In this document: piece after piece, positions 7,753-16,755 of the stretch
Numbering within the stretch: the first letter of the stretch is position 1
Layout: every line of letters begins with the position of its first letter
Assembly: GCA_048054495.1 (NCBI GenBank)
Contig: JBGMQN010000069.1
Coordinates: 62,001-126,000 of the forward strand
Direction: 5' to 3'
Length of the DNA stretch: 64,000 nucleotides
From: JADFRG01 sp048054495
Lineage (GTDB): Bacteria; Chloroflexota; Anaerolineae; Anaerolineales; E44-bin32
Made by a program: the position numbers and the translations under genes
Notes under the pieces: model-generated
Databases searched by the model: none
What the model was told of the DNA's origin: nothing
The model's input: the letters and a program-made list of their open reading frames with translations, nothing else

Positions 7753-8302
7753 GCACCCGATCGACGAAACTCTCCAGGTCTACCTGGATGGCGAACTAAC
7801 TCAGCAGGAAGTGCGCGCCCTCGAGGCCCACCTTCAGATCTGCCCCGAATGTGCAGCCGAGCTGACGAGATTGCGCAGCCTCTTTCTATCCATTGAAAGC
7901 CTGCCGTCCGAACCGCTCGCCACTGATCTGGCCCCGGGGGTCATGGCCGCCGTGCGGCCGCGCATCCCCTCGCTGGCGTTCGGAGAACTGCTGGCGGCCG
8001 CAGCTCTCACCGCCGGATTGGTTCTCTGGCTCGGTGGTGCGGAGCTTCAGGATCGGTTGGCTGGTGCCGCAGAACGATTGATAGGGCAGCTGGAGGTCGC
8101 CGCAGCAGCTATCTCGACCAATCTCAATGATCTTCTAAACCAGGCGCCTGATCCGCCACAACTTGATGTTGCCGGGTTCGGAGACTTGATCGGAACCGTG
8201 CTCGTTTCCCCCTCGATATTGTGGGCCGTGGCTGCCGCCGCGCTCGCGCTCTGGTTGCTGGGAAATGGGCTGGTCCTACGCCGCGTAAGGCGGGAGGGAT
8301 AA
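7745..8302 (+). CDS. zinc-finger (zf-HC2) transmembrane anti-sigma factor
   Basis: A 185-residue protein with the anti-sigma zinc motif H29-x3-C33-x2-C36 in its cytoplasmic head, which would hold the ECF sigma encoded just upstream. There are hydrophobic segments near residues 77-95 and 155-178, the second likely the main anchor. The start codon lies inside the end of the sigma gene (8-nt overlap), giving coupled translation. The segment between the helices would face outside the membrane and could sense a signal. Confidence 0.85.
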   Translation: MSEHPIDETLQVYLDGELTQQEVRALEAHLQICPECAAELTRLRSLFLSIESLPSEPLATDLAPGVMAAVRPRIPSLAFGELLAAAALTAGLVLWLGGAELQDRLAGAAERLIGQLEVAAAAISTNLNDLLNQAPDPPQLDVAGFGDLIGTVLVSPSILWAVAAAALALWLLGNGLVLRRVRREG

Positions 8303-8304
8303 TA

Positions 8305-8772
8305 ATGCCTGAGGCTCTAGCGCTTCTAATCCTGGTTCCCTTGGTGACCCTGACGCTGGTTGCGTTATTTATCGCGATGGGTGCCCTCTTTCCTCGGCAA
8401 ATTGCTGATGTAAAGTCGACCGGTTCTGCCATGCCGGGTCGGTCGTTTCTCCTTGGCCTGATCAACGTCCTTTTCCTCTCCGTGATCGTGGCTGCGCTGA
8501 GCAACGGTGGCGAGTTCCTGCAGCTGCTCGCGCTCCTGATTTTCGCCGTTCTAGTGGGTGGTCTGGCCTTCGGGCTGGCCGGCATGGCGCCCTTAATCGG
8601 CGAGCGCCTTCTTCCGGAATGGGGAGGGATCCGGCAGGCGGCCTGGGGCGCGGCCATCATGGTCGTGGCTAGCCTCACCCCCTTCGTCGGCTGGTTCCTG
8701 CTCTTTCCCTACCTCTCATTTCGCGGACTAGGGGCTTTCATCCTCAGCCTGTTCACAAGACCCCCGAGCTAA
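8305..8772 (+). CDS. small polytopic membrane protein of the sigma-factor operon
   Basis: A 155-residue hydrophobic protein with about four membrane helices and no recognised enzymatic motif. The start at 8305 is chosen because GGGAGGGA lies just before it; the upstream in-frame extension lies inside the anti-sigma gene. It begins 2 nt after the anti-sigma stop, so it belongs to the same operon. It resembles the next gene in length, helix pattern and in 'FVGWFLLFPYL' against 'LIGWFLAIPLI', so the two may be distant paralogues. Function unknown. Confidence 0.68.
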   Translation: MPEALALLILVPLVTLTLVALFIAMGALFPRQIADVKSTGSAMPGRSFLLGLINVLFLSVIVAALSNGGEFLQLLALLIFAVLVGGLAFGLAGMAPLIGERLLPEWGGIRQAAWGAAIMVVASLTPFVGWFLLFPYLSFRGLGAFILSLFTRPPS

Positions 8773-8918
8773 CCCACAACCGAGCAGCACTCCAAAGAGC
8801 GCGCGCAGCATCGGATTCTCTGCATCCCGCCGACTGCAACATTTCACTTCATTCCCCTGTACTACACGTCAAACGGTGCGGAATGTGAATCGCGCATTCC
8901 TCGAAAGGAGTCTGAATC

Positions 8919-9458
8919 ATGGCCGACGTCAATGCGGTCTTTGGAACACTGCTCGCTCTCGGGATCATCTTCCCTGGGATGATGGTCGCCTGGTGGCTGA
9001 TGTTTCCGGGTTTTGTTGAGAAGGCCAGTTCGCGCATTGAGCTCACTCCCTGGCGCTGCCTGGCTCTCGGCGTGGCGCTTGCGCTTCCGATCGGATTCAC
9101 CGCCGCTATCCTGTTCTCGGTCGCGCTGGGTCCCGCTAACTTCCTTGGAGGGGTTCTGATCATAGGCGCGTTGGCGCTTGCCAGCCTGGGGACCAGCGGA
9201 ATGGCTGCAATGATGGGAAGGCGGCTGCTGCCCCGATCGAAGGAAAACACCTCTGAAGCGGCCGGCTTCCTGCGCGGAGCGGTTGCGCTGGAACTGGCGG
9301 CCGCCTTCCCGCTGATCGGCTGGTTCCTGGCCATTCCACTCATCATTCTTGGCTCACTCGGCGCAGCGGCATTTACCGCGTTGGGCCGGATGCCGCAGGA
9401 CCTGGCCGCCTCAGACGGTGCGGCCGCGCAAGACCAGCCTGCTCTCGGCCAAGTCTGA
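8919..9458 (+). CDS. small polytopic membrane protein, likely paralogue of the preceding one
   Basis: A 179-residue protein with about four membrane helices and a polar C-terminal tail rich in Ala, Asp and Gln. AAAGGAG lies 10 nt before the ATG. 'GMAAMMGRRLLPRSKE' in the middle matches 'GMAPLIGERLLPEWGG' of the previous gene, supporting shared ancestry. The next gene starts 3 nt after its stop. It is probably an inner-membrane partner of the system controlled by the ECF sigma factor; no function can be assigned. Confidence 0.65.
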   Translation: MADVNAVFGTLLALGIIFPGMMVAWWLMFPGFVEKASSRIELTPWRCLALGVALALPIGFTAAILFSVALGPANFLGGVLIIGALALASLGTSGMAAMMGRRLLPRSKENTSEAAGFLRGAVALELAAAFPLIGWFLAIPLIILGSLGAAAFTALGRMPQDLAASDGAAAQDQPALGQV

Positions 9459-9461
9459 GGC

Positions 9462-11074
9462 ATGGCGATCGAGCGTCGCGAGTTCCTTCGCCTGGCCGGC
9501 TTAGTGGCCGGAGGGGCCGCCCTCTCTGCTTGTTCGCCGCTATACAGAGAACTCTCTAGAGTGCCGCGTTCGATCGCCGGATGGGATCCGATATCGGCTT
9601 TCGACTATCGGATCCTCAGCCGTCTTACATACGGGCCCACCATCGAAGAGCGGGAGCAGATCTCCCAACAGGGTTGGAAGGCTTGGCTCGAGTATCAGCT
9701 CGCGGCAGATAGCATCGAAGACGAAGGAGTCCTCTGGCGATTGCGCCCCTACGATTCTCTGGCCCTTGAAGCAAATGCGCTGGCCCTATGGGAGAAGGAA
9801 GATGTGTCGCTGGACCTGCAGCGAGGGGCTTTGCTGCGGCGAGTCTACAGCCGAAGACAGCTCTACGAGCGCATGGTCGAGTTCTGGACGGACCACTTCA
9901 ACATCTCGATCATGAAGGGCGACGGCTGGTTTCTCAAGGTGGTCGATGACCGGCAGGTGATCCGGCAGCACGCATTGGGCGACTTCCGCGATCTGCTCTG
10001 GGCATCGGCGCATTCGCCGGCCATGCTCGTTTACCTCGATAACCAGGCGAACCAGGCACAGGCCCCAAACGAGAACTATGCCCGGGAGCTGATGGAGCTG
10101 CACACGCTCGGGGTGGAGGGCGGCTATACCCAAAAGGACGTCATGGAGTTGGCGCGCTGCTTCACAGGTTGGACCGTGAAAGATCACTTCTGGAAGGGGG
10201 AATTCACGTTCAACGAGGATTTCCACGACCAAGGCTCGAAGGTGGTCCTTGGCCAGCAGATCGAACCCGCCGGCCAGCGTGAGGCGGAGTTGGTTCTGGA
10301 ACAACTCGCGTTGCATCCAGCTACCGCCCGCCACCTGTCCCGCAAGCTCGTGCGCAAATTCGTAACCGAGGAGGACCGGCCCGATCTGGTGGAGAGCGCC
10401 ACGCAGACCTTTCTGCGCACCCAGGGATCGATCCGTGCCACACTTGGACACGTACTTGAACGCGGCCTCGAAAACCCTGGCGCCAAAGTTAAGCGGCCAA
10501 TGGATTTCATCACCGGTGGAATCCGAATGTTGGCGGCGGATNNNNNNNNNNNNNNNNNNNNNNNNNNNNNNNNNNNNNNNNNNNNNNNNNNNNNNNNNNN
10601 NNNNNNNNNNNNNNNNNNNNNNNNNNNNNNNNNNNNNNNNNAGTTAAGCGGCCAATGGATTTCATCACCGGTGGAATCCGAATGTTGGCGGCGGATACCG
10701 ATGGAGGACAGCCACTGCAGACCTTCCTGGCCCAGATGGGCCAACCCGCCTTCCAGTGGCCGACGCCAGACGGTGCTCCTGATGACTCAACTTACTGGGC
10801 CAGCAATCTGATGCCGCGCTGGCGCTTCGCCGTGGCACTGTCTCAACACCAGCTGGATGGCACAGAGATCAAGGTCGGCGCGCTGACGGGAGCCGAATCT
10901 GTGGAAGCGGACTTCGATCGCCTCTCCGAGCTCCTGCTGGGAACTCCCCTGGAGTCTCACGTTCGAGACCAGCTGATCACGGCGCTGAGTGATGGCGGAG
11001 CAACGGATCGGCGCACCATGATGGGACTCACCATCGCCGGGCTCCTGGCGTCTCCCGGGTTCCAATGGATGTGA
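9462..11074 (+). CDS. DUF1800 protein, Tat-type lipoprotein signal (interrupted only by an assembly gap)
   Basis: A DUF1800 family protein, 485 residues once the duplicated 55 bp and the N-run are removed. The N-terminus has a Tat-like RREFLRLAG motif and a lipobox (LSAC), so it is probably exported folded and lipid-anchored. DUF1800 features include 'LSRLTYGPT', 'RMVEFWTDHFNIS', 'NENYARELMELHTLGV' and 'GWTVKDHFW'. The family is almost always paired with DUF1501, as here (9 nt downstream), and its biochemical role is unknown. Reading straight through the Ns gives a false frame change; joining the duplicated flank restores one continuous frame to 11074. Confidence 0.86.
10487..10696. other. 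scaffold gap (100 N) flanked by a 55-bp duplication: unmerged contig overlap
   Basis: The 55 bp at 10487-10541 recur exactly at 10642-10696, on either side of the N-run at 10542-10641. Collapsing one copy and the Ns leaves the DUF1800 frame intact. No biological repeat is implied. Confidence 0.93.
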
Positions 11075-11083
11075 GGTGAATCG

Positions 11084-12361
11084 ATGCCTGCAATGAAGGA
11101 ACGCTCCAGTTTTTTGCACGCCCTACAATCTTCCTTCCGCCAACCCGCGGCCGCAGACTACGTGCGATTGACCTGGCCGGCATGGATGCCACGATTGGCC
11201 TTTACCGAATCCCTACGAGGGGATGTCCTGGTGGTGATCTTTCTGCGCGGTGCGGCCGATGCGCTCAATATCGTCGTCCCGCACGGCGAAGAGGCCTACT
11301 ATGCGAGGCGGCCCACGCTGGCGGTGCCCAGGCCAGACGATACGAAAGCCCCACAAGCAGAGCGAGTCCTCGACCTGGACGGCTTCTTTGGCCTCCATCC
11401 GCAGCTTCGTCCCCTCATGCCGATCTGGGAACAGGGACATCTGGCTCCCATCCAGGCCTGCGGAGCACCGGACGAGTCTCGCAGTCATTTCAAGGCCATG
11501 GAGCTGATGGAGCGCGGGATAGAAGATGCCAATGGCCCCGCTTCAGGATGGATCAACCGCCACCTGGCGACCTTGGATACGGGGAGCGGTTCTCCGCTGC
11601 GTGCTGTGGGCCTGGGAGGGGCCGTGCAGCGTAGTCTACAGGGCGCGATCCCGGTAACCGCGCTGCGTTCGATCTCGGATTTTCACCTGGCCGGGGACCG
11701 CAAAGTCGAGAGCTTGATGCTGGCAGGTCTGTCTTCACTATATGGAACGGAGGATTCACTTGGGGTGCTCGGTCGGGAGACGCTGAGAATCATCCAAACT
11801 CTGGAGACCCTGGACCCAGACAGCTACATTCCTCAGACTTACGTCCCGTATCCAGATAACGAATTTGGCGTTGGATTGCGCCAGATCGCGATGTTGATGA
11901 AAGCACAGGTCGGGCTTGAAGTGGCTGCCATCGATCTCGGGGGCTGGGACACTCATTTCGCACAAGGTACGAGCCAGGGCTTGATGCCGAGCCTGCTGAC
12001 CGAGTTGGCGGCAGGGCTAGCTGCGCTTCACGACGATCTGGCGGATTACCACTCCAAACTCAGCGTGGTCGTGATGACTGAGTTCGGGCGACGGGTGAAA
12101 GAGAACGCTAGCTTGGGCACCGATCACGGCCACGGCGGTCTCATGCTGTTGATGGGCGGCAATGTGGTGGGGGACACCGTCCATGGCAGGTGGCCTGGGC
12201 TGGAGCGAGATCAGCTCTTCGGACCGGGCGACCTGGCCGTGACCACAGACTATCGCGATGTTCTAGCGGAAGTCTGCAGGACGCGCCTCAATAACGAATC
12301 CATCGACCAGATCTTCCCCGAGTTCAAACCCACTCAGTTTGGCTTTGTACGGGAGGGGTGA
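11084..12361 (+). CDS. DUF1501 protein
   Basis: A 425-residue member of the DUF1501 family, related to the alkaline phosphatase/sulfatase fold. Family stretches are visible: 'LVVIFLRGAADALN' near residue 48, 'SRSHFKAMELMERG' and 'IDLGGWDTHFAQG', then 'MTEFGRRVKENASLGTDHG' with 'HGGLMLLMGG' near the end. It follows the DUF1800 gene by 9 nt, with GAGGTG as ribosome binding site. The pair is thought to act together at the cell surface, but substrate and reaction are unknown. The two stop codons of this gene and the convergent M14 gene lie in one hairpin. Confidence 0.86.
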   Translation: MPAMKERSSFLHALQSSFRQPAAADYVRLTWPAWMPRLAFTESLRGDVLVVIFLRGAADALNIVVPHGEEAYYARRPTLAVPRPDDTKAPQAERVLDLDGFFGLHPQLRPLMPIWEQGHLAPIQACGAPDESRSHFKAMELMERGIEDANGPASGWINRHLATLDTGSGSPLRAVGLGGAVQRSLQGAIPVTALRSISDFHLAGDRKVESLMLAGLSSLYGTEDSLGVLGRETLRIIQTLETLDPDSYIPQTYVPYPDNEFGVGLRQIAMLMKAQVGLEVAAIDLGGWDTHFAQGTSQGLMPSLLTELAAGLAALHDDLADYHSKLSVVVMTEFGRRVKENASLGTDHGHGGLMLLMGGNVVGDTVHGRWPGLERDQLFGPGDLAVTTDYRDVLAEVCRTRLNNESIDQIFPEFKPTQFGFVREG

Positions 12362-12379
12362 GGGCTCCCCTGCTCACCC
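12356..12379. terminator. bidirectional hairpin between convergent genes
   Basis: GGGTGAG (12356-12362) pairs with CTCACCC (12373-12379) around a 10-nt loop. The hairpin covers the stop codon of the DUF1501 gene and touches that of the M14 gene. There is no T-run, so it may act as a weak bidirectional terminator or mRNA end stabiliser. Confidence 0.5.
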
Positions 12380-13293
12380 TAAGGTTTCCAGTTCAGGAAC
12401 GCCTCCAACACGCGCAAGTTGATCTCCAGGTCGGTGTCCCTGTGATTGGTGAGTTCGACATCTAGCCCGGGTATCCCCATTTCTGCCGCCCAGTCCGCGA
12501 ATTGTCCGGTGTAGAGACAGCCCGTGTCGATGGGCGGATAAGGGTATGGAGCGACCTCGGCCACCGCATCGGCAAGGTTTACCGACTCTGGCAGGGGAGG
12601 GTGCCCACCGGGGAAGATTCCGAGCGCCGCGCTGTGGTAGCTGAGAATCGCTTCCATTTCATTGTCGAGTATGAATTTCATCAAAGCCGCCACCTCCGGC
12701 TCGGATGCGGGTGCCGCCCCGCCATGTATGGGGAGGTAGTTCCAGCAGCCTGCCTTTGGCCATTCCGCTTGCCAGAGCGAAGGCCAATTCCGGTTTAGAT
12801 CCACCCCATTCGCGTTGGCCCGACCGGCATAGCTGAGTGAGCGGGCATGGCCATCAGGATTGAGGCTGGGAAGTATGTAAAGACTGACGTCCTGTGGGAC
12901 CATTTCCGGATGGACCAGCAGGTAGCTCATGAGCTGGTGCGCCAGCGCGATCGTGTTCCACTCATAGCCCCCGTGTATGCCTGCAACGATGAGGCGCGGC
13001 GAGGGTCCTGCCCCATACCGGTACATGGTCAGGGGTCTCCCCGCCACGCTGTAGCCAATGATTTCGGGCCCGCTGGCGTAGGTCGTGGGGCTCGGGTCTG
13101 GCCGCGGTGCAGTAGGCGGGCTGGGTATCGGCGTTGTGATCGCGCCCGCAGTAATTTCGGGCACGGGGGAGGACGAAAGGGCTGGGAGTGTGGTAGGCTG
13201 ATCCGCGCTCACGACGTTCGCCGAGCAGGCCGTCACAACGAATGACAGGCCGAATACACCAAGGATCATCAGGCGAGATTTCCGCACACCCAT
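12379..13293 (-). CDS. M14-family zinc carboxypeptidase lipoprotein
   Basis: A 304-residue lipoprotein (lipobox VVTAC near residue 23), then a Pro/Thr-rich linker, then a peptidase M14 domain. Zinc ligands are seen as H-x2-E in 'GIHGGYEWN' (near residue 109) and the later His in 'LSYHSAALG'. The catalytic Glu is probably that of 'DVELTNHRD'. 'SLNPDGHARS' and 'GVDLNRNWPS' are typical of the gamma-glutamyl-diamino acid/murein peptide amidase-like branch. It may trim peptidoglycan or peptides outside the membrane. It is monocistronic and divergent from the kinase gene. Confidence 0.84.
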   Translation of the reverse strand: MGVRKSRLMILGVFGLSFVVTACSANVVSADQPTTLPALSSSPVPEITAGAITTPIPSPPTAPRPDPSPTTYASGPEIIGYSVAGRPLTMYRYGAGPSPRLIVAGIHGGYEWNTIALAHQLMSYLLVHPEMVPQDVSLYILPSLNPDGHARSLSYAGRANANGVDLNRNWPSLWQAEWPKAGCWNYLPIHGGAAPASEPEVAALMKFILDNEMEAILSYHSAALGIFPGGHPPLPESVNLADAVAEVAPYPYPPIDTGCLYTGQFADWAAEMGIPGLDVELTNHRDTDLEINLRVLEAFLNWKP

Positions 13294-13365
13294 CGCTTTA
13301 GCGCAGGAGTATATCGTAGCGTCTCAAGCTCCGCCCGAATCCGGTTCACTCAATGGGCCTACGCC

Positions 13366-13452
13366 TGTAGATTTCGCATCTACATAGGATGTTTTCCTGA
13401 TCAGGCTGGACCTGGTGGGCGGTAGTCAATATGGTGCGCCATTTGCTAAAAT
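13366..13452 (+). promoter_or_regulatory. divergent intergenic region: hairpin plus extended -10 for the kinase gene
   Basis: TGTAGAT (13366-13372) pairs with ATCTACA (13378-13384) across TTCGC. Further on, TGCTAAAAT carries a -10-like TAAAAT at 13447-13452, about 15 nt before the kinase ATG, which would leave a very short leader. The -35 is poor. Confidence 0.35.
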
Positions 13453-13467
13453 GGCTGCCGTTCCATC

Positions 13468-15501
13468 ATGCCGCTAAAAGCCGGAGAGACCCTTCACGAT
13501 CGGTACCATATTGAAAGCATCCTTGGCCAGGGAGGCATGGGCGCGGTGTACACGGCCAGGGACAAGAACCTCAACGTAATAGTAGCCGTCAAAGAGAACC
13601 TCTTCACCACCAAAGAATACGCCCGACAATTCGAGCGGGAAGCCCGGATCTTAGCCAGCCTACGGCACCCGAATCTTCCGCGGGTCACCGATCACTTTGT
13701 CATCGCGGGCCAGGGGCAATACCTGGTCATGGACTTCATTGAGGGGAAGGACCTGCGCGAGCGCATCGAGAGCAAGGGAGCCATATCGGAGGGTGAGGCT
13801 GTACCTTGGTTCCTGGAGACCTGTGACGCGCTGGCTTACTTGCACGGTCGCAGGCCCCACCCAATCCTCCACCGGGACGTCAAACCGGGCAACATCAAGA
13901 TAACTCCCGACAATCGGGCCATGTTGGTGGATTTTGGCTTGGCCAAGGTAGCGGACGAATCCGGGACAACGACCACAGGGGCCAAGGCCATGACGCCTGG
14001 CTTTTCGCCCCCCGAGCAGTATGGTACCGGCGGTACGGATGCTCGAACCGACGTCTACGCGACCGGTGCAACGATATACGCCTGCCTCACAGCCGAGATC
14101 CCGGAGGACTCGCTCGAGCGGGCGATGGGCCGCGAGGAACTCACACCGCTGCGCAAGCGCAGTCCGCGCGTCACACCAGCACTCGCTCGGGCAATCGAGA
14201 AGGCGTTGGCGATTCGGCCGGAGGAGCGTTACCAGTCGATGGTCGAGTTCGCTTCTGCACTCGGCGCGGCCGCGCGGGCGAGCGGATCTACTCTCGTGCG
14301 CGACTTCCCCTACTTGGAGCGATCCGCCCGTACGCCCATTACGGCGGGTTTCGCGGATATGCCGACCCGGGTTGCCCTGGAAGACACGAAACCTACCCGC
14401 TGGCCCAGAATTGTGGTCCCGCTGCTCGTAGTTTCCATGGTCTTTGTGGGGGCGATCTTCGCACTGCCGAACCTGCTTGGGGGCTTCGGCGGTTCGTCTG
14501 CGGCGGATGTCTCGCCCACTCCGACCCCCTCCGATGTCATGGATTCTACGGAGGTAGCAGTGGTTCTTCCCCTAGCCACACCAACACTCGTGTTGCCTTC
14601 CGCGACGCCGCTCCCGACCGTGGACTCTGCGCTGACGCTCACTCCGCTTCCGACGCCGATCGGGGGTGGCATCGGCCAGATTGCTTTTGCCTCGGATAGG
14701 GGCGGGGCGCCCCAGATATACCTGGTCAATGTGGATGGCACGGGTTTGGTAGCGCTCACGAACTTACCGGATGGGGCCTGTCAGCCGTTCTGGGCTCCCG
14801 ATGGCCGGGCGCTCGTGTTCACCACACCCTGCGCGGGGAGTCAGGAAACCTATCCCGGCGCGGGACTGTGGATCCTCGACATGGAAAACTTTCAGCCGCA
14901 ACCACTTCAGACTACACCTGGAGGGGATTATGACCCGTCCTGGTCTCCGGAAGGGGAGCGCATCGCCTTCGCCTCAGAGCGTGGCGGACGACCTCAAATC
15001 TACTCCACGAATCTGGATGGTACCGAGGTTGAGAACTTGAGTGACAATTTCGCCCGTGAGCTGCAGCCGGTGTGGTCACCTCAGGGAACTGCGCTGTTGT
15101 TTGTTTCGTATCGAAAAGGCAATGCACAACTGTGGTCTATGCCCGACAATGGCGAGAATGATCAGCGGTTCGGTTTTGGCGATACGGAAGATACGCATCC
15201 GGCCTGGTCCCACGACGGTCAGCTGGTTGTTTTCCAGCGGAGTGTTTCGGGAGTTCCCCGCTTGGTGGCCTCGCAATTTGAAGATCGCGGGATACCAGAT
15301 TTCCGGGTCTGTCAGCAGGCGCCCTACAGCGGACAGCCCATGGCGGAGCCAGATTTCTCGCCCGATGATCGCTGGCTGGCCATCGAGACCTGGCCGGACG
15401 GCATCAACCACGACATCGCCATCATGAGCACCAACTGCACCAGCGTCACACATCTCACTCAAGACCCGGCGGAGGACTTCGACCCCGCCTGGCGACCCTA
15501 G
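13468..15501 (+). CDS. transmembrane Ser/Thr protein kinase with TolB/WD40-like sensor domain
   Basis: A 677-residue PknB-type kinase. The cytoplasmic kinase domain (about 10-275) has the glycine loop GQGGMGAVY at 20-28, Lys42, HRDVKPGN at 135-142 with catalytic Asp137, and DFG at 155-157. A membrane helix lies at about 310-332, followed by a low-complexity Thr/Pro linker ('SPTPTPSD'). The outer part (about 420-677) has repeated 'GQIAFASDRGGAPQIYLVN'-type blades, the TolB/PD40 beta-propeller motif. This suggests an external ligand sensor that drives phosphorylation inside. FolD starts 9 nt later, perhaps only by chance. Confidence 0.9.
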   Translation: MPLKAGETLHDRYHIESILGQGGMGAVYTARDKNLNVIVAVKENLFTTKEYARQFEREARILASLRHPNLPRVTDHFVIAGQGQYLVMDFIEGKDLRERIESKGAISEGEAVPWFLETCDALAYLHGRRPHPILHRDVKPGNIKITPDNRAMLVDFGLAKVADESGTTTTGAKAMTPGFSPPEQYGTGGTDARTDVYATGATIYACLTAEIPEDSLERAMGREELTPLRKRSPRVTPALARAIEKALAIRPEERYQSMVEFASALGAAARASGSTLVRDFPYLERSARTPITAGFADMPTRVALEDTKPTRWPRIVVPLLVVSMVFVGAIFALPNLLGGFGGSSAADVSPTPTPSDVMDSTEVAVVLPLATPTLVLPSATPLPTVDSALTLTPLPTPIGGGIGQIAFASDRGGAPQIYLVNVDGTGLVALTNLPDGACQPFWAPDGRALVFTTPCAGSQETYPGAGLWILDMENFQPQPLQTTPGGDYDPSWSPEGERIAFASERGGRPQIYSTNLDGTEVENLSDNFARELQPVWSPQGTALLFVSYRKGNAQLWSMPDNGENDQRFGFGDTEDTHPAWSHDGQLVVFQRSVSGVPRLVASQFEDRGIPDFRVCQQAPYSGQPMAEPDFSPDDRWLAIETWPDGINHDIAIMSTNCTSVTHLTQDPAEDFDPAWRP

Positions 15502-15510
15502 GAAAAGGAT

Positions 15511-16386
15511 ATGTCTGCGAAAATCATTGACGGTAAGGCCATCGCGGCCGATCTTCGTGCGAGCGTTGCAGAGGGAGTGCGTGAGCTCGAAAGCGCCGGG
15601 GGTCCAACCCCCGGTTTGGCGACAGTTTTAATTGGCGAGGATCCGGCCTCGGAGACCTATGTGCGCATGAAGCGCAAGAAGAGCGCAGAGGTTGGAATCG
15701 AGTCGTTTGCCCATGAGCTTCCGGCGGAGAGCTCGCAGGAGGAAGTGGAGGCGCTCGTCGAGCAGCTCAATGCCGATCCCAAGGTCCACGGGATCCTGGT
15801 TCAGCTCCCGCTTCCGGATGGGCTGGACGAGGAATCGGTGCTGGCCAAGATCGATCTCAACAAAGACGTGGATGGGTTCCACCCGATCAACATCGGGCGC
15901 CTGGCTCAAAAGGGCCGTGAGCCGGCCTTTGTACCGGCGACGCCAGCCGGCTGCATCACGCTTCTCAAACATGCCGGCGCGGACCTGGATGGGGCGAACG
16001 CCGTCGTTCTGGGGCGATCTAACATCGTCGGCATGCCGGTCGCGCTGCTGCTGATACGCGAGAACGCCACCGTCACCGTCTGCCATTCGCACACGCAGGA
16101 CCTCCCGGGCGTCTGCCGGAGTGCGGATGTGCTGGTGGTTGCCATTGGAAGGGCCGAAATGGTGCGCGGGAACTGGATCAAACCGGGTGCATACGTGATC
16201 GATGTGGGGATCAATCGAGTGGACGACCCCAGCCGCAAGCGCGGCTATCGGTTAGTGGGGGATGTGGCCTTTGACGAAGCGGTTGAAGTTGCTGAGGCGA
16301 TCACACCCGTGCCAGGCGGCGTCGGCCCGATGACCATCGCAACGCTGCTTCGGAACACTCTTACCGCGGCCGAGCGCGCACGCTAA
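15511..16386 (+). CDS. folD: bifunctional methylenetetrahydrofolate dehydrogenase/cyclohydrolase FolD
   Basis: A 291-residue FolD. It interconverts 5,10-methylene-, methenyl- and 10-formyl-tetrahydrofolate with NADP. Family signatures: 'SETYVRMKRKKSAEVGI' with the catalytic Lys, 'GILVQLPLP', 'KDVDGFHPINIGRL', 'PATPAGCITLL', 'VVLGRSNIVGMPVALLL', 'CHSHTQDL', and the C-terminal 'ITPVPGGVGPMTIATLL'. AAAAGGA precedes the ATG. The length is normal for the family. One-carbon units link it loosely to purine metabolism, but it has its own strand position before the purine promoter. Confidence 0.95.
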   Translation: MSAKIIDGKAIAADLRASVAEGVRELESAGGPTPGLATVLIGEDPASETYVRMKRKKSAEVGIESFAHELPAESSQEEVEALVEQLNADPKVHGILVQLPLPDGLDEESVLAKIDLNKDVDGFHPINIGRLAQKGREPAFVPATPAGCITLLKHAGADLDGANAVVLGRSNIVGMPVALLLIRENATVTVCHSHTQDLPGVCRSADVLVVAIGRAEMVRGNWIKPGAYVIDVGINRVDDPSRKRGYRLVGDVAFDEAVEVAEAITPVPGGVGPMTIATLLRNTLTAAERAR

Positions 16387-16641
16387 TCGTGCGGCTCGAT
16401 AACTATGCCCTCCAAGTAGCCCCAGCCATCGCTGACCGTGGATAACGAATAACCCAAGGCTGGATCAGCCAGTGGCTTCGGCCATGGAGCAGCGGCAAGA
16501 TCGGAACTTCCTCAACGAGCGGTCTTTCGCCCGCTCATACAAATTCGATGTTCTGCCCGCTGCTGAGCGGTCTCTGGTTATGAGTCCGATGACCATCGCC
16601 TCCCTGGCTAACAGAAGTGGCTTTGCGCATCCCCCGGCGGG

Positions 16642-16681
16642 TTGTCTGACAATTGACCACCCTTTGTGCCGGTGTTAGACT
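16642..16681 (+). promoter_or_regulatory. promoter of the purine locus with a candidate GntR/HutC operator
   Basis: TTGACC (16653-16658) and TAGACT (16676-16681) stand 17 nt apart. A perfect 5-1-5 inverted repeat, TTGTC-T-GACAA (16642-16652), abuts the -35 box. GntR/HutC-type regulators often bind short palindromes of this form, and such a regulator is the second gene of the operon, so autoregulation is plausible. The rest of 16387-16755 holds no gene I can support. Confidence 0.5.
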
Positions 16682-16755
16682 GACCAGTACTTGGGGTGCA
16701 AAGTCGAGGATCCTCTCCTTTAGGGCACCCCCGCATAAAAGCAAACATCATCCAC

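Noticed and set aside
10487..10696. A 55-bp direct repeat
   Set aside because: The copies flank a 100-N scaffold gap and removing one restores the gene, so it is an assembly product.
16377..16393. A hairpin at the end of folD as terminator
   Set aside because: The stem is only 6 bp, overlaps the stop codon and has no T-run.
16472..16678. A 68-residue ORF before the purine promoter
   Set aside because: It runs through the promoter and operator-like dyad and shows no coding character.
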